Assembly: GCA_037953625.1 (NCBI GenBank)
Contig: CM075652.1
Span: 74,119,501 to 74,183,500, forward strand
Reading direction: 5' to 3'
Length of the DNA stretch: 64,000 nt
Source of the DNA: Crotalaria pallida
Lineage: Eukaryota > Streptophyta > Magnoliopsida > Fabales > Fabaceae
The first letter of the stretch is position 1, and each line of letters begins with the position of its first letter. The notes beneath the pieces are model-generated. The model was not told the DNA's origin. It ran no database searches and saw only the letters and a list, made by a program, of their open reading frames with translations. Below are positions 1-11,669 of the stretch, piece by piece. The translations under genes and the position numbers were made by a program.

Positions 1-1105
1 AAAAGATTATGATTTTCATCTTCAGTACCACCCGGGCAAAGCTAATGTGGTAGCTAATGCACTAAGTCGCAAGACTTTACATGTTAGCAACCTGATGGTA
101 AAGGAAATGCAACTGATACAGGAATTCAGCAATCTCAATCTAAGCATGCAAATGAAGGATAAAAGCATTGTTCTGGAGATGTTGCAAGTTATGAATGAGT
201 TGGTTGGTTTGATCAAAGAAAAGCAGACCAACAATTCAGAACTTCAGAAATTGCTAGAAGGAGCAGCGGGCAAAGAAAAACCTGATTTCACGATGGGTTC
301 AGATGGTATCATTCGATTTAGAGGCTGAGTATGCGTTCTTATGGATTTTGAGGTTCGAAGAGATATATTAGAGGAATCTCATAGAACAAAAATGAGTTTT
401 CATCCAGGTACAACAAAAATGTATCATGATTTAAAGAAACTTTATTGGTGGCCAAAGTTGAAAATAGACGTGGCGGACCATGTGTCTCATTGCTTGATTT
501 GTCAGAAAGTGAAGATCGAACACCAGAAACCAGGTGGTCCGTTGTGATCACTTGATATTCCTGAGTGGAAATGGGACAACATTGCTATGGACTTTGTGTC
601 CGGTTTACCCAGAACCACGGCAGGGTGTGACGCTGTTTGGGTTGTTGTGGATCGTTGGACGAAATGTGCTCACTTCATCCCGATAAATATGAAATACAGT
701 TTGGAAAAGTTGACACAATTGTACATCCGGGACATAGTGAAGCTTCATGGTGTACCCTCCAGCATAGTATCAGATCGTGACCCTAGATTCTTATATAGAT
801 TTTGGCAGAGTCTCCAACAGGCTTTGGGTACTATGTTGAGATTTAGTACGGCTTACCATCCACAAGCTGATGGGCAATCTGAGCCTACTATTCAGTCTTT
901 AGAGGATCTGCTGAGAGCTTGTGTGCTAGAACAGGTTGGCAGCTGGGAACAGCTTTGACCGCTGATGGAATTTACATACAACAACAGCTTCCACTCTAGC
1001 ATCGGAATGGCACCATTTGAGGCACTTTATGGCAGGAAGTGTAGAACACCTCTTTGTTGGTTCCAAATTGGTGAGAACTTGTTGACTGGACCAGAAATTG
1101 TGTAA
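1..1105 (+). pseudogene. Chromovirus (Tekay/Del-like) pol fragment: RNase H end and integrase
   Basis: A single plus-strand frame with stops at 326-328, 545-547, 956-958 and 1103-1105 reads as the end of a Ty3/gypsy RNase H domain (ending near NALSRKT), then the integrase zinc finger (a histidine region, then CLICQ), then the catalytic core (MDFVSGLP, IVSDRDPRF, AYHPQADGQSE). The three core blocks carry the D, D and E positions of a DDE integrase, which inserts retrotransposon cDNA into chromosomes. Spacing and motifs match plant chromoviruses of the Tekay/Del type. The element begins before the window and breaks off after the EALYGRKCRTPLCW region, so the integrase C-terminus, chromodomain and 3' LTR are missing. 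Four in-frame stops make it non-functional. Family assignment rests on motif recognition. Confidence 0.88.
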
Positions 1106-1260
1106 GAAACTACTGAGAAGAATATGAATATGAATATCTTGTTTAAAACAGGTTGCAAGAAACTACTGGACCAGACATTGTGCAAGAAACATGTTTTAGC
1201 CCTGCTGGCTACTGAATGAATATGAATATCTTGTTTAAAACAGGTTCAGGTGAAACTAAA
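1106..1260 (+). repeat. Short local duplication at the broken end of the pol fragment
   Basis: The phrases AATATGAATATCTTGTTTAA, AAGAAACTACTG and TGGACCAGA recur within about 150 bases. Part of the preceding pol end has been duplicated, with small differences between copies. It looks like slippage or repair scarring at the truncation point. No coding potential is seen. Confidence 0.6.
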
Positions 1261-1420
1261 ATTTTGGGAAAAGTCCTAAAAACAAAGGAAACTCCGTCCG
1301 TTTGGTCGGAGAATTTTTATAAGCAATTGAAATAATAAAGAAATTTTTTTAAGTCACTAATTCAAATACGGGTAGCTAAGGGTAATATTAAATAAGGTGT
1401 TACAAAGGTATACTAGGATT

Positions 1421-1535
1421 TTCCGACTCTCAAGAGTCAAAATTTTTTTTGAATCTTGAGAGTCGGAAATAGTATGTCGTTTAATTTTCCGACACTCAAG
1501 AGATAAAAATTTTTTTTGACTCTTGAAAGTCGGAA
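1421..1535. repeat. Two successive imperfect hairpins (GAGAGTCGG arms)
   Basis: Bases 1421-1469 form an inverted repeat, TTCCGACTCTCAAGAGTCAA against its near-complement ending GAGAGTCGGAA, around a T-run. Bases 1487-1535 form a second, related one. The two are diverged copies of each other. They could be a tandem pair of tiny foldback elements or a transcribed hairpin. A short related string (TTTTTCGACACTGGACAGTC) occurs near 20032 beyond the Athila element, so the motif predates that insertion. Confidence 0.6.
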
Positions 1536-2018
1536 ATAGTAACACATAAAAGGGTATTTTAGTCCATAAAAATTGAAAATGGGGGCCAAAAAGTCGTTTA
1601 TAGGGGCCAAAAAGTAAAAGTCCAAACCCCCAACCATCACTTCCATTAATCGCGTCTCCTATGGCCTCCACCTCCGCCTCTATCTCCTCTAGACTCTATC
1701 CATCGCATCTCCTATGGTTAGAGGAGAAGCTCCCATAACGAGCAGTGGGAATGGTTCGACTCACTTAAAGCCTGACTCAGCTTGATTCGTTTAATGAAAA
1801 TGTCAGGCTTAATCTTTTTAAAAAGCTAATATATCTAAAGAGTTGTAGAATATAAACCCCCATTTATTTCCCCAAACCCCAAATCTACTCTTGAAAAGAC
1901 AAAAATATCCCTGAGAGTTTTTAACAAATTAATACTATCGCCCACTCTGTCACAAATGGAGAAACACATCAACACCAGGACCCCCCACCCAAACAAGATC
2001 TAAAGAGATTCAAACTGT
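1536..2018. other. Non-coding remnant sequence
   Basis: I see no element ends and no supported reading frame. Phrases such as GGGGGCCAAAAAGTCG and ATAAACCCCCATTTATTTCC have weak counterparts in inverted form around 20055-20180 on the other side of the Athila insertion. They are probably parts of one older repeat. Confidence 0.35.
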
Positions 2019-2302
2019 GAGTCTACACCTGAATCGAAGGATGAAGTGGAAGATAGCTATGAGGAAGAAAACAATAATTTTCAATCACGGGAAGGGATAG
2101 TTTCGAATCTGGGAGTGCAACAGGAAACCAGGGAAAAGGAATTGGAGGCTGAACAGGAAATTCATTTCTTTGCAAGGAAAAAAATCATGATTGAAGGAAT
2201 CTAGGGTGAAAGTCAATCAAAGGAAGCATCAAAAAGGAAAGAAGCTGAAGGTGAAACTGAAGGTTTTTTCTCATTCTCAAGGAAAGAAATAGGAGTGAGT
2301 TA
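2019..2302 (+). pseudogene. Coding-like acidic stretch, unidentified
   Basis: A frame open for 61 codons (2019-2201) is rich in glutamate, lysine and glutamine. After a stop at 2202-2204 the same frame continues with similar composition to about 2302. Unlike the flanking AT-rich DNA it has regular codon-like composition. I recognise no domain, no start and no clear splice sites. It could be an exon fragment of a captured or decayed gene, or chance. Nothing upstream or downstream helps to identify it. Confidence 0.25.
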
Positions 2303-2789
2303 AATCAAACAGGCTTGCTCCTCTTCATTTGTGTTATTATGTGTTAAGAGTGAGTATTGTTTGTTATTAAATTCAGATCTATGCAACTAATAGATTCCGA
2401 TGGTTCAGTCTCGGAAAGAACTTCCGACTCGTGGGTCTCGAAAATATCAAAGACCTGTCTTTCGAAAATTTATGAACTTGTGTCAGGAACCATAAATTAG
2501 CAAAGCCATGAACATTCTTTTAACTATTGATGCATGTGGAGATGAAAAGCAACAAACCCAAAATGATAGCAAGTATGAGAAATACTTGAAACCCCAGGCC
2601 ACATACAACAGTTACAGATTTAAGGTCTCAAAGAAAAACCAAAACAATAACAGAGCTAATCTTGAACCAACCTACTACAGCACTTCATCAACAGATATAA
2701 AAATCAGAATCAGAAAGACAATTCCAAAACGAAACAAAACAGAGAGAATCGCAAAAAAAAAAGACTGTTTCGCAGCAAAGCTTTCAAAG
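2303..2789. other. AT-rich non-coding flank of the Athila insertion
   Basis: I see no genes or element ends here. The last five bases before the LTR (2790-2794, CTTTC) are the target site duplicated by the Athila insertion; the matching copy is 19960-19964. Confidence 0.5.
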
Positions 2790-2794
2790 CTTTC

Positions 2795-3843
2795 TGATGA
2801 GCATTTTATTTCCCATTATTCCTTGCATTATTTTATTCCTATTATTGATACTTGTTGCCCATTTGACATTGTTTAGCTTGATTTAGTGATTTAGAGTTTA
2901 TTGGACTAATATTCCGAATATTGTTTAATTTGGGATTATTTAGCCTAATTAATTCTATTTCTATTTTCAGGTCATATTTGGCACAAGGTCACTTTGGGAA
3001 CTTTGGAAATGAAGATTGAAGTATTGAAGTGAAAATTGTAATTTGCATTTAGGTCCCTTTTTAGTTGTAATTTTCAGAATAGTGTTTCTTAGGATTTGGG
3101 CCCATGTTTTAGGCCCATTTTGTGACTAAAATGAAGGGAAACTCGTGTAGCACATAGCATACACTCCCATTTCCGATTTCTCACTCTCTCTCTAGGTTAG
3201 AACTTCTCTCTTGGCTCTCCCAAGTGGTGGCGGCTGCTAGGGTTTTGTTCTTCCCCATTTCTCCTCGTTTTTCTTCATTTATGGCCATGGAAGGCTAGAC
3301 TTCAAGGGTTAATCCCTTTGGTATTGTATTATCTACTCTTGAGCTCTTGTTATTAATGCAATTTCGTTTTCTCTTCTCTGTTTTCATGTTTATCAATGTG
3401 TAGTGGTTTGCTTAATTCCATTTCGTAGAGATAATACATGAATATAAATGCTTAATTTGTATTAACTCGTAAAAACTCCAATTCTGGTTTCTGATGCTTA
3501 ATTAGAAGTTAGGGTTTGGAGTGACAACTAGATTTTCGCTTAGTATTTGGTTGTCACGAGTTCGACAGAGGATAGGAGAGGAATCGATCTTTAGTGAGCT
3601 AGGATTGAGTAGTGTACGTAGCCAAAGGGGTTTGCCCGCTTTTGTTTCTGATTTTGTTAGTTTTAATATTCTGTTTATGTTTTGTTCTTCACATTTGTTA
3701 CACACAAAAACCCCCCCATTTTACTGTACACTACGTGTTTGATACTTTTCGTAGACCGATATTCGCTGGGAAACGACCTAGGATCACCTTCCTAGTACTA
3801 CAGAATAAACCCCTTTTATTTTGATCGGGTACGGCCTCGATCA
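2795..3843 (+). repeat. 5' LTR of Athila copy 1
   Basis: A 1049-bp direct repeat with TGAT/ATCA ends, matched by 11670-12574 plus 19817-19959. Near its end lie GCTGGGAAACGACC and CCCCTTTTATTTTGATCG, which are also conserved in both LTRs of copy 2. LTRs carry the promoter and polyadenylation signals. I cannot place a transcription start with confidence. Confidence 0.93.
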
Positions 3844-3848
3844 AAATT

Positions 3849-3865
3849 TGGCGCCGTTGCCAGGG
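3849..3865 (+). promoter_or_regulatory. Primer-binding site (tRNA-Asp type)
   Basis: TGGCGCCGTTGCCAGGG lies five bases after the LTR. It is complementary, apart from one base, to the 3' end of plant tRNA-Asp including its CCA tail, which primes minus-strand DNA synthesis in Athila elements. Copy 2 carries the perfect form. Confidence 0.9.
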
Positions 3866-4502
3866 ATTATCGGTTCTTGCCAAAGATGATACAGTAGTTA
3901 GTTAGAGTAGTTAGTGTGTGAATAAGCCTTATGATAACTTATTGAAAGTTGCCATGTTTACTGTTTTGCTATTCTGCATAACTGATGCTATTTTAGTGTT
4001 TCTGTGAGTGCCATTCAACATAGCTGGGGGTGGAATTTTTGCACGAAAATTGGTATCCATACTTGTTTCATCATATATTAGTATGTTGATGCATCACAGA
4101 CACTCAGATAGGCACGGGTTGTGAGTTCCAGAAAAATTTTCCAAGTTTCAGCAGCACTTACTATAAATAGGCGTAACTTTTGACCAGTAACTCGGAATTT
4201 GACGAATTTTATATCAAATCGAAGGGAATTTTATACCCTTCGTTTGGATCTTGAAAAAGGTTGTTTACTATTTCTTTTTTATTTTAGAAGTTTTATTTTC
4301 TTAGTTTTTGGTCTCTGTTTTAATTGTTTGACTTGGTTCCCTTTTGAATTTTGTCCTCAAACTTTCTGTGATATGTTTTCATGATTTTAGGGTGCTGAAA
4401 AAAATAAAGAAAAAATTTTAAAAAATAAAAAAATTTTGTTGCCTATTTTGGTCATGCATATCTGTTACAGTATGCTATGGTTGATGCTGTTCTGTTCAGT
4501 AC
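3866..4502 (+). other. Untranslated leader of Athila copy 1
   Basis: A non-coding 637-bp stretch lies between the primer-binding site and gag. It ends with an A/T homopolymer block (about 4395-4437). Parts are recognisable in inverse orientation at 32440-33039 in copy 2. Confidence 0.7.
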
Positions 4503-6601
4503 ATGACTAGGAGCAACCCAAGTTATTTGCATCCTTACAACCCTGAAATTGATAGGACTTATCACAGATTAGTTAGACAAAATAGGAATCAGTCATTAGA
4601 TAGTGAGTCAGAGTCATCTTATAGTCCATCTAATTCTGATTCTGTTTCTGTTTCTTCTGTTCCTTCTGCTTCTGTTCAATCTGATTCTGTTTTTGTTAAT
4701 TGTGATAAAATGGCTCAACCCCCACCAAGGGAAAGGACACTTAGGGAGCTGGCTACACCTGACTTCACTATTGAAGACTCGTGTATCCGGTATCCTGATG
4801 AGGATGTTCCTTTTAAGCTTAGAACATGACTAATCCATTTGTTGCCCAAGTTTCATGGTCTTGCAGGTGAGGATCCTCATAAGCATCTCAAGAAATTCCA
4901 CATAGTGTGCACCACAATGAAACCTCATGATGTGCAAGAGGATCGTGTTTGTCTCATAGCATTCCCACATTTCTTAGAGGGTCTGGCCCAGGATTGGTTA
5001 TCTGACTTGGCCCCTGGTTCCATCACAAGCTGGGATGACTTGAAAAGGGCATTTCTGGAAAAATTCTTCCCTGCAAATAGGACCACTGCAATCAGAAAGG
5101 AAATCTCTGGTATCAAGCAACAACATGGAGAGAGTCTCTATGAATATTGGGAGAGATTCAAGAGGTTGTTTGCTTCCTGCCCTCACCATCAGATCTCAGA
5201 GCAGCTGCTTATTCAATATTTCTATGAAGGTCTCAATTTTATGGAGAGAAACATGGTAGATGCTGCAAGTGGTGGTACATTGGGAGATATGACACCCTTA
5301 CAAGCTAGGAGCAAAATTGAGAAAATGGCTTCCAATTGTCAGCAATTTCATGCAAGGAGCAACAATGATGCAATAGTTGTGAGGGATGTAAATGATGTTG
5401 GTGCAGACTCGGGCAAGGTTGAGAAGCTTGAGCAGAAAATTGATTCACTTACAACATTGGTCACACAATTGGCTGTCAATCAGAAAAGATGATACTTCCT
5501 GCTAGAGTGTGTGGCATATGCACATCCATTGACCACCCCACAGATGCATGCCCTTCCCTTCAGCAGCAACAACCGATGACCAGTGGTGACCAACCCGAGG
5601 CCTATGCGGCCAACATATAAAACAATAGAGGCCCACAACAGCACAATCATGACCTCTCTTCCAATAGATACAACCCTGGATGGAGGAACCATCCTAACCT
5701 GAAGTGGTCTGATCAACAACAACAACCTCCTCCTAATGTTCCATTTCAAAACACAGCTGGACCGAGTAGACCACCATATGTACCTCCTCCAATCCAGCAG
5801 CAAAGGCAACAACAACAACAGCAGCAAGTGGTTCATCCTGCACCATCAGCCCCTCCATCCAACCAACCTACCTTGGAGGAGTTGGTGAGGCAAATGACCA
5901 TGCAAAACATCGAATTTCAACAAGAGACTAGAGCATCCATTAAGAGACAAGAGGCATCCATTCAGACTTTGACAAATCAAATGGGTCAAATGGCAACTTC
6001 TCTCAACAACTTGCAATCTCAAAATTCTGACAAGTTGCCATCCCAGACAGTGATCAACCCTCAGAATCAGAATGTGAGTGCCATCAACCTGAGGTCTGGA
6101 AAGCAGATTGTCACACCCACACCACAACCTCACCTCAACAATGATGCTCTAGCTTCCTCTAAAGGGAAGAGCCAAGCGGTAGATGAAGGCGAGCAAGCTA
6201 GCACCAATGAGAATCATCCAACTCAACCTTCCTCAACTTCAACCACAAGCCCTGCTGTTGTCCTACAACCTCCTCCTGTTCCTCTTCCATTCCCACCAAG
6301 AGTTCCTCAAAACAAAAGGGTGGAAGAGGTGGACAAGGACATTCTTGACACATTCAGGAAGGTGGAAGTCAACATACCCCTTCTTGATGCAATAAAACAG
6401 ATTCCAAGGTATGCGAAGTTCCTTAAGGAGTTGTGCACTTATAAGAGAAGGCTCAAGGGCAATGAGAGGATAAGCATGGGAAGGAATGTCTCCGCTCTCA
6501 TAGGTAAACCTATCCCTCACATCCCTAAGAAATGTAAGGATCCTGGAACTTTCTCTATACCTTGCATCATAGGCAATGTTAAGTTTGAAAATGCTATGTG
6601 A
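4503..6601 (+). pseudogene. Athila gag (broken)
   Basis: The start at 4503 (MTRSNPSYLHP) matches the start of the longer frame in copy 2. It encodes the structural capsid/nucleocapsid polyprotein. The capsid core (EDPHKHLKKFH, AQDWLSDLAPGSI, FLEKFFP) lies at about 4865-5230. A CCHC zinc knuckle (CGIC...H...C) follows at about 5510. A proline/glutamine-rich region leads to the protease linker. Breaks seen against copy 2: stop at 4827-4829, a one-base loss near 5488 shifting the frame, a stop near 5620, and a stop at 6599-6601 just before the protease motif. Confidence 0.9.
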
Positions 6602-8830
6602 GATTTAGGAGCATCCATAAATGTCATGCCTATGTCTGTTTTTAAGTCTCTTTCTCTTGGACCTCTTCAACCTACGGGTGTGGTGATTCAATTGGCAAAT
6701 AGAAGTACTGCCCACCCCGCAGGTTTGATAGAGGATGTCTTGGTTCGGGTTGAAGAGCTGATCTTCCCTGTTGATTTTTACATACTTGATATGGAAGATG
6801 ACTCCCCCCGTAATGTTGTTCCTATTATTTTGGGGAGGCCATTTTTGAAAACAGCCCGAACCAAGATAGATGTGCATTCAGGTTCACTTTCCATGGAGTT
6901 TGATGGCAGTGTGATCCGATTTGACATTTTACATGCTATGAAACATTTTCCTGAGGATCACTCTGTTTTCCATGTGGACTTGCTTGATGAGTTGATAGAT
7001 GAGCATATGCTTGACTTTTTGCATCATGATTTTGAATTTCCATCTTTCACTAATTCATTTACTTGTCGATCATGCACTAATTTTGGATGGTGCACCACAT
7101 GCATTGAAATAGCTCAATTTCTAGACTCTGCTACTGCATCTGATGATTCATATGTTATAGATTCAGATTATGCTAACCCTAACCCCATATCTGTTATGCA
7201 TGAGTCTGATTCACTTGTTCAGGTGCAGGCAACAAATCCATTTCTGTTGTCCCTTTAGTTCCATATATTATGCAGGCACCCTCATTGGACCTGAAGCCCC
7301 TCCCTCCTCATCTCAAATATGCTTACTTGGAGGATGAGCAGAAACTCCCAGTGATCATCTCTACCTCACTTTCTGTTGATCAAGAGGAGAAACTGCTGGA
7401 TGTGATAAGAAAGAACAAGAGGGCAATTGGGTGGACTTTAGCGGATATTCCTGAAATTAGCCCCTCCATGTGCATGCACCGCATTTTGTTGGAGGATGGG
7501 GCTAAACCAGTGAGACAACCCCAAAGGCGGTTGAACCCCCAGATTCTTGATGTGGTTAAGAAAGAGGTCACCAAGCTGCTCCAAGCGGGTATCATCTACC
7601 CAATTTTAGATAGCACTTGGGTGAGCTCGGTGCAAGTTGTCCCCAAGAAGTCTGGTGTCACAGTTGTCAAAAATGAGAAGGATGAGCTGATTCCAACAAG
7701 AGTGCAGAACAGTTGGAGAGTCTGCATTGATTAAAGAAAGCTCAACCAGGCGACTCGCAAGGATCATTTCCCTCTTCCCTTCATTGATCAGATGTTGGAG
7801 CGCCTGGCAGGTAAATCTCATTATTGCTTCTTAGATGGTTTCTCTGGTTATTTTCAAATTTGCATTGCACAAGAGGACCAACATAAGATCACATTTACCT
7901 GTCCTTTTGGCACATTTGCATATAGGAAGATGCCTTTTGGCCTATGCAATGCTCCTGCCACATTTCAAAGATGTATGATGAGTATTTTTGCTGACTTGCT
8001 CGAGCATTGCATAGAGGTCTTCATGGATGATTTTAGTGTTTATGGCTCCTCATTTGATGCATGTCTTGATAATTTGACTAAGGTGCTTAACAGGTGCATT
8101 GAGACTAACCTTGTCTTGAATTTTGAAAAATGTCACTTCATGGTAGAACAAGGCATAGTCTTAGGGCACATTGTTTCGCACAAGGGCATAGAAGTTGACC
8201 CTGCTAAGCTGCATGTAATATCACATTTGCTTTACCCCTCTTGCGTGCGAGAGGTGCGTTCTTTTCTTGGCCATGCAGGTTTCTATCGCAGGTTTATTCA
8301 TAACTTTAGCAACATTCCCTTCCTCTTTCCAAGCTACTTCAAAAGGATGCCCCATGGGAATTTGGAGACCAATGCAAGAGGGCATTTGATGAATTGAAGA
8401 AAGCACTGACCACCACCCCATCATCCAACCACCTGATTGGACCCTCCCATTTGAGCTCATGACTGATGCTTCAAATTATGCTTTGGGGGCAGTTCTCTCC
8501 CAAAGGGTTGGTAAGCTGTCGCATGTGATTTATTATGCTTCTAGGACTTTAGATGCAGCACAGGTTAATTACACAACAACTGAAAAAGAACTTTTGGCTA
8601 TTGTTTTTGCACTTGACAAGTTTAGATCATATTTGCTTGGTTCTAAGGTTGTAGTGTACACTGATCATGCTGCTCTGAAGTATCTTTTGAAAAAGACAGA
8701 TTCCAAACCTAGGTTGATTACGTGGATATTGCTCCTCCAGGAGTTTGATCTTGAGATTCAGGATCGGAGTGGTGCGCATAACCTTGTCGCAGACCACTTG
8801 AGTAGGATAGAGAGAGAGGAGGATGCATTT
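6602..8830 (+). pseudogene. Athila protease, reverse transcriptase and RNase H (broken)
   Basis: The aspartic protease begins with DLGASINVMP (6602 onward), the plant Athila/Tat version of the D-x-G active-site motif. The RT follows, with the catalytic FMDDFSVYG block at about 8021-8047. RNase H then runs from MTDASNYALG (8459) through TTEKELLAIVFA to ADHLSR (about 8800). Together these enzymes cut the polyprotein and copy RNA to DNA. Damage: a one-base loss near 7230, a stop at 7732-7734, and two one-base losses between about 8310 and 8425 that shift the frame out and back. Residues around the RT and RNase H catalytic blocks are still readable. Confidence 0.92.
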
Positions 8831-10210
8831 CCTATCCGGGTTGACTTCCCGGATGAGCAGCTTTTATCTTTACATGTTTCCCATCCCCCTCCCCAAACTC
8901 CTTGGTTTGCAGACATTATTAATTATCTGGTTGCTTATGTTTTTCCTACCTTGGCATCCAAAGCTCAAAGAGACAAATTAAAGAGCGATGCCAAGTTTTA
9001 TGTATGGGATGACCCTTATTTGTGGCGTTTTTGCAGTGATCAGGTCATTCGCAGTTGCATTCTAGATCATGAGATCCAATCGGTTCTTCAGTTTTGCCAT
9101 GCTTCACCAGTTGGAGGCCACCTTGGGACTCAAAGGACAGCACGAAAGGTGCTGGATTCTGGATTTTATTGGCCTACCATCTTCAAGGATGAAAGCAACA
9201 TCTGCAGCTCATGTGAGCAATGTCAAAGAGCAGGAGGCACACTTTCTTGGAGACAGTAGATGCCTCAACAACCTATGTTGTTCTGCGAGGTGTTTGATGT
9301 CTGGGGTATAGACTTCATGGGCCCTTTTCCTGTCTCTTTTGGTTTTCATTATATTTTGCTTGCTGTGGACTATGTGTCCAAATGGGTGGAAGCTAAAGCC
9401 ACCCGAACTAATGACTCTGCGGTTGTTGTGGATTTTGTTAGGTCTCACATATTTTGCAGGTTTGGCATACCCAGAGCCATAGTCAATGATCAGGGCACCC
9501 ACTTCTGCAACATATCCATGCAAGCCTTGCTCAAGAAGTATGGGGTTGTGCACAAAGTTTCCACACCATATCACCCCCAAACCAATGGGCAAGCTGAGAT
9601 TTCAAACAGAGAGATTAAGAGGATCTTGGAGAAGATGGTGTGCCCGAATAGGAAAGATTGGAGCACAAGACTGGAGGATGCTCTTTGGGCACATCGGACC
9701 GCTTACAAGGCACCCATAGGGATGTCACCCTATCGGGTTGTCTTTGGTAAGGCATGCCACCTACCTGTGGAGATTGAGCATCGTGCGTACTGGGCAGTGA
9801 AACAGTGCAACTTGGACCTTGATCTGGCGGGTGAGCAAAGGAAGCTTCAGTTGAATGAGTTGGATGAGATCCGATTGGAGGCCTATAAGAACTCTAAGTT
9901 CTACAAGGAGAAGACCAAAAAGCTCCATGATAGCTCAATTTCTAGAAAGGAGTTCTCGGTTGGCCAAAAAGTGTTGCTCTACAACTCTCGGCTTGGTCTC
10001 ATGAGTGGAAAGCTCCGCTCCAAGTGGATTGGACCATTTATTGTCATTCAGGTATTTCCTTATGGCATTGTGGAGATTAGGAGCGAGTCCACGGACAAGA
10101 GCTTCAAAGTTAATGGACATCGACTCAAGCCCTTCCTCACCACCCCTTCTTTGGATGATGCACCTGTGGAGGAGGCCTCATTGGTCGACCCCACTTTTGA
10201 CCCACCATGA
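8831..10210 (+). pseudogene. Athila integrase (one stop)
   Basis: The linker and the HHCC zinc finger (HASPVGGHLG ... CSSCEQCQ) end at a stop at 9257-9259. The catalytic core is open from 9260: GIDFMG, VNDQGTHF and NGQAE carry the D, D and E residues. The C-terminal part (VGQKVLLYNSRL, GKLRSKWIGPF) resembles the integrase C-terminal domain of Athila elements. There is no chromodomain, which separates it from the Tekay fragments in this window. The long frame 9260-10210 (316 codons) begins at a methionine only because of the upstream stop, so it is not a separate gene. Confidence 0.92.
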
Positions 10211-11669
10211 CTTAGGGAGTCTTCTTTTCTCCTTCCTTACTCTTTTTATTGCACTTGTCTATATCTGTTGGCTGGTATATCTGTCTGGATTTTCTGGTTG
10301 TTTTACATTGAGGACAATGTTGTATTTAAGTGTGGGGGGAGAAAAGTTTAGGTTGCATATTTTTGCTTTGATTTTTTTAGGTTTTGCTTAGTTTTGGGCA
10401 TTTTCTTGCATGTTTTTGCTTCATTTTAGTAGAGTCTTGGTATCTTGTGTCTGAATTCATGCATTTCTGTGTGCAAAGTTGCTTTTGATAATTAAGAGGT
10501 AGTAACACTGTGAAAGAATTGTCCCTTTTGTGAGGATTTGAGCCTTAATTGTGGGTGGATTGCTATATATGCCACCTAATTTTCTTCATGTGTGATTGCA
10601 CTCTGGATTACTTGCACTCTAGAACTTGACTTGACTCTTGTTGATACTTGATTGCTCATGCACATTTTGAAATGATTTAGGCACTTTCTTTCTTGAATAA
10701 GCTATTAGTCATATGAGCCTACCATGAATGAATGTATCCTTTGCTATCCTCTTTGAGCCTTTTTATCCCTTTCCTTGTTCTTTAGCTCATTACAAGCCTA
10801 TGACTGAAAAACCATGATTGTCCTAACCTTAGGGAATTTTGGAGCTTTGGAATTGTTTTGGGAATGGGTATTAGGTAAGAAGTGTGCTCTATGCTTCAAT
10901 TGGTTGAGTTCTTGGTTTTGCCTCTTTGGTTGTTGTAGTTATGGCTTCATCTTCATGCCATTTGTGTTGTTTCTTCTTTTCTTTTTGTATATCTCTCAAA
11001 AAAATAGAAGACAAAAATACAAAAAAAATGCAAAAAGAAAAAGAAAAAAAAATTGAATAAAAGGTTGTTGAGGCAAAGAAGATTGGAATTAGTGGTTGTT
11101 GATTTTGGGGTGGATTTTGCTTACTTTTTGCTTATTCCCCATAGCTCCTCTATTCCCTTGGTTTTAGCTACACTCCCATATTTTTATCCTACCTTGTCCT
11201 TGGCCCCATTACAACCCTGAAAAGACCTTTTGATCATTTTGTGCATGTGTGTTGATAGTTGATTTTAGAGGCTTGTCAAGCTTATGGTTGTATTTGTTTT
11301 TCATGATGTGCCTTGAGTGTAAATAATGATTAACCCCAAACACTTGAGTGTAAACACTTTTGAGTGATCCTTGTGAGTTTCTATCATCTTTGTGACTATC
11401 CTCTTGATGTCATTGGTTTCTTTGCATACTTGAAGTAATTGGATGATGTTCACGGATGCTTTGACTCTTTGATCCTTAACCATTTTGCGTGCTTGAGTTT
11501 GCCCATTTCTTTGCATTTCCTAGAATTCATTGTGAAGTATGTAATCTCTTAGGTTTGCATTTCTTAGTTGTAGTCATCTTGTTGCATGATTCACTTTGGT
11601 GCATATTGATCTTCATAGTCCTATCTTTGATTTTGCCCAGGAGTTCAAAAGGATAAGTGTGGGAGTATT
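10211..11669 (+). other. Non-coding 3' region of Athila copy 1 with doubled polypurine signal
   Basis: This 1.4-kb region has no supported frame. Near its left end GAGGACAATG is followed by TAAGTGTGGGGGGAGAAAA (about 10311-10347). A related GGATAAGTGTGGGAG tract lies immediately before the 3' LTR (about 11651-11669) and is the real plus-strand primer by position. An A-rich block lies at 10997-11057. The same layout is present in copy 2. Confidence 0.75.

Noticed and set aside
2508..2876. 122-codon plus-strand frame
   Set aside because: It runs across the Athila target site into the LTR, so the frame was created by the insertion. The protein has no recognisable features.
3502..3824. Overlapping small frames repeated at 12395-12595, 24226-24535 and 33081-33384
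   Set aside because: They recur only because they lie in the four LTR copies. Both strands are open and lengths vary with indels, so they are not genes.
10211..11669. Env-like gene in the 3' region of Athila
   Set aside because: Some Athila elements carry an env-like frame there, but I find only short, stop-rich frames in all three copies and no signal peptide or membrane segments.
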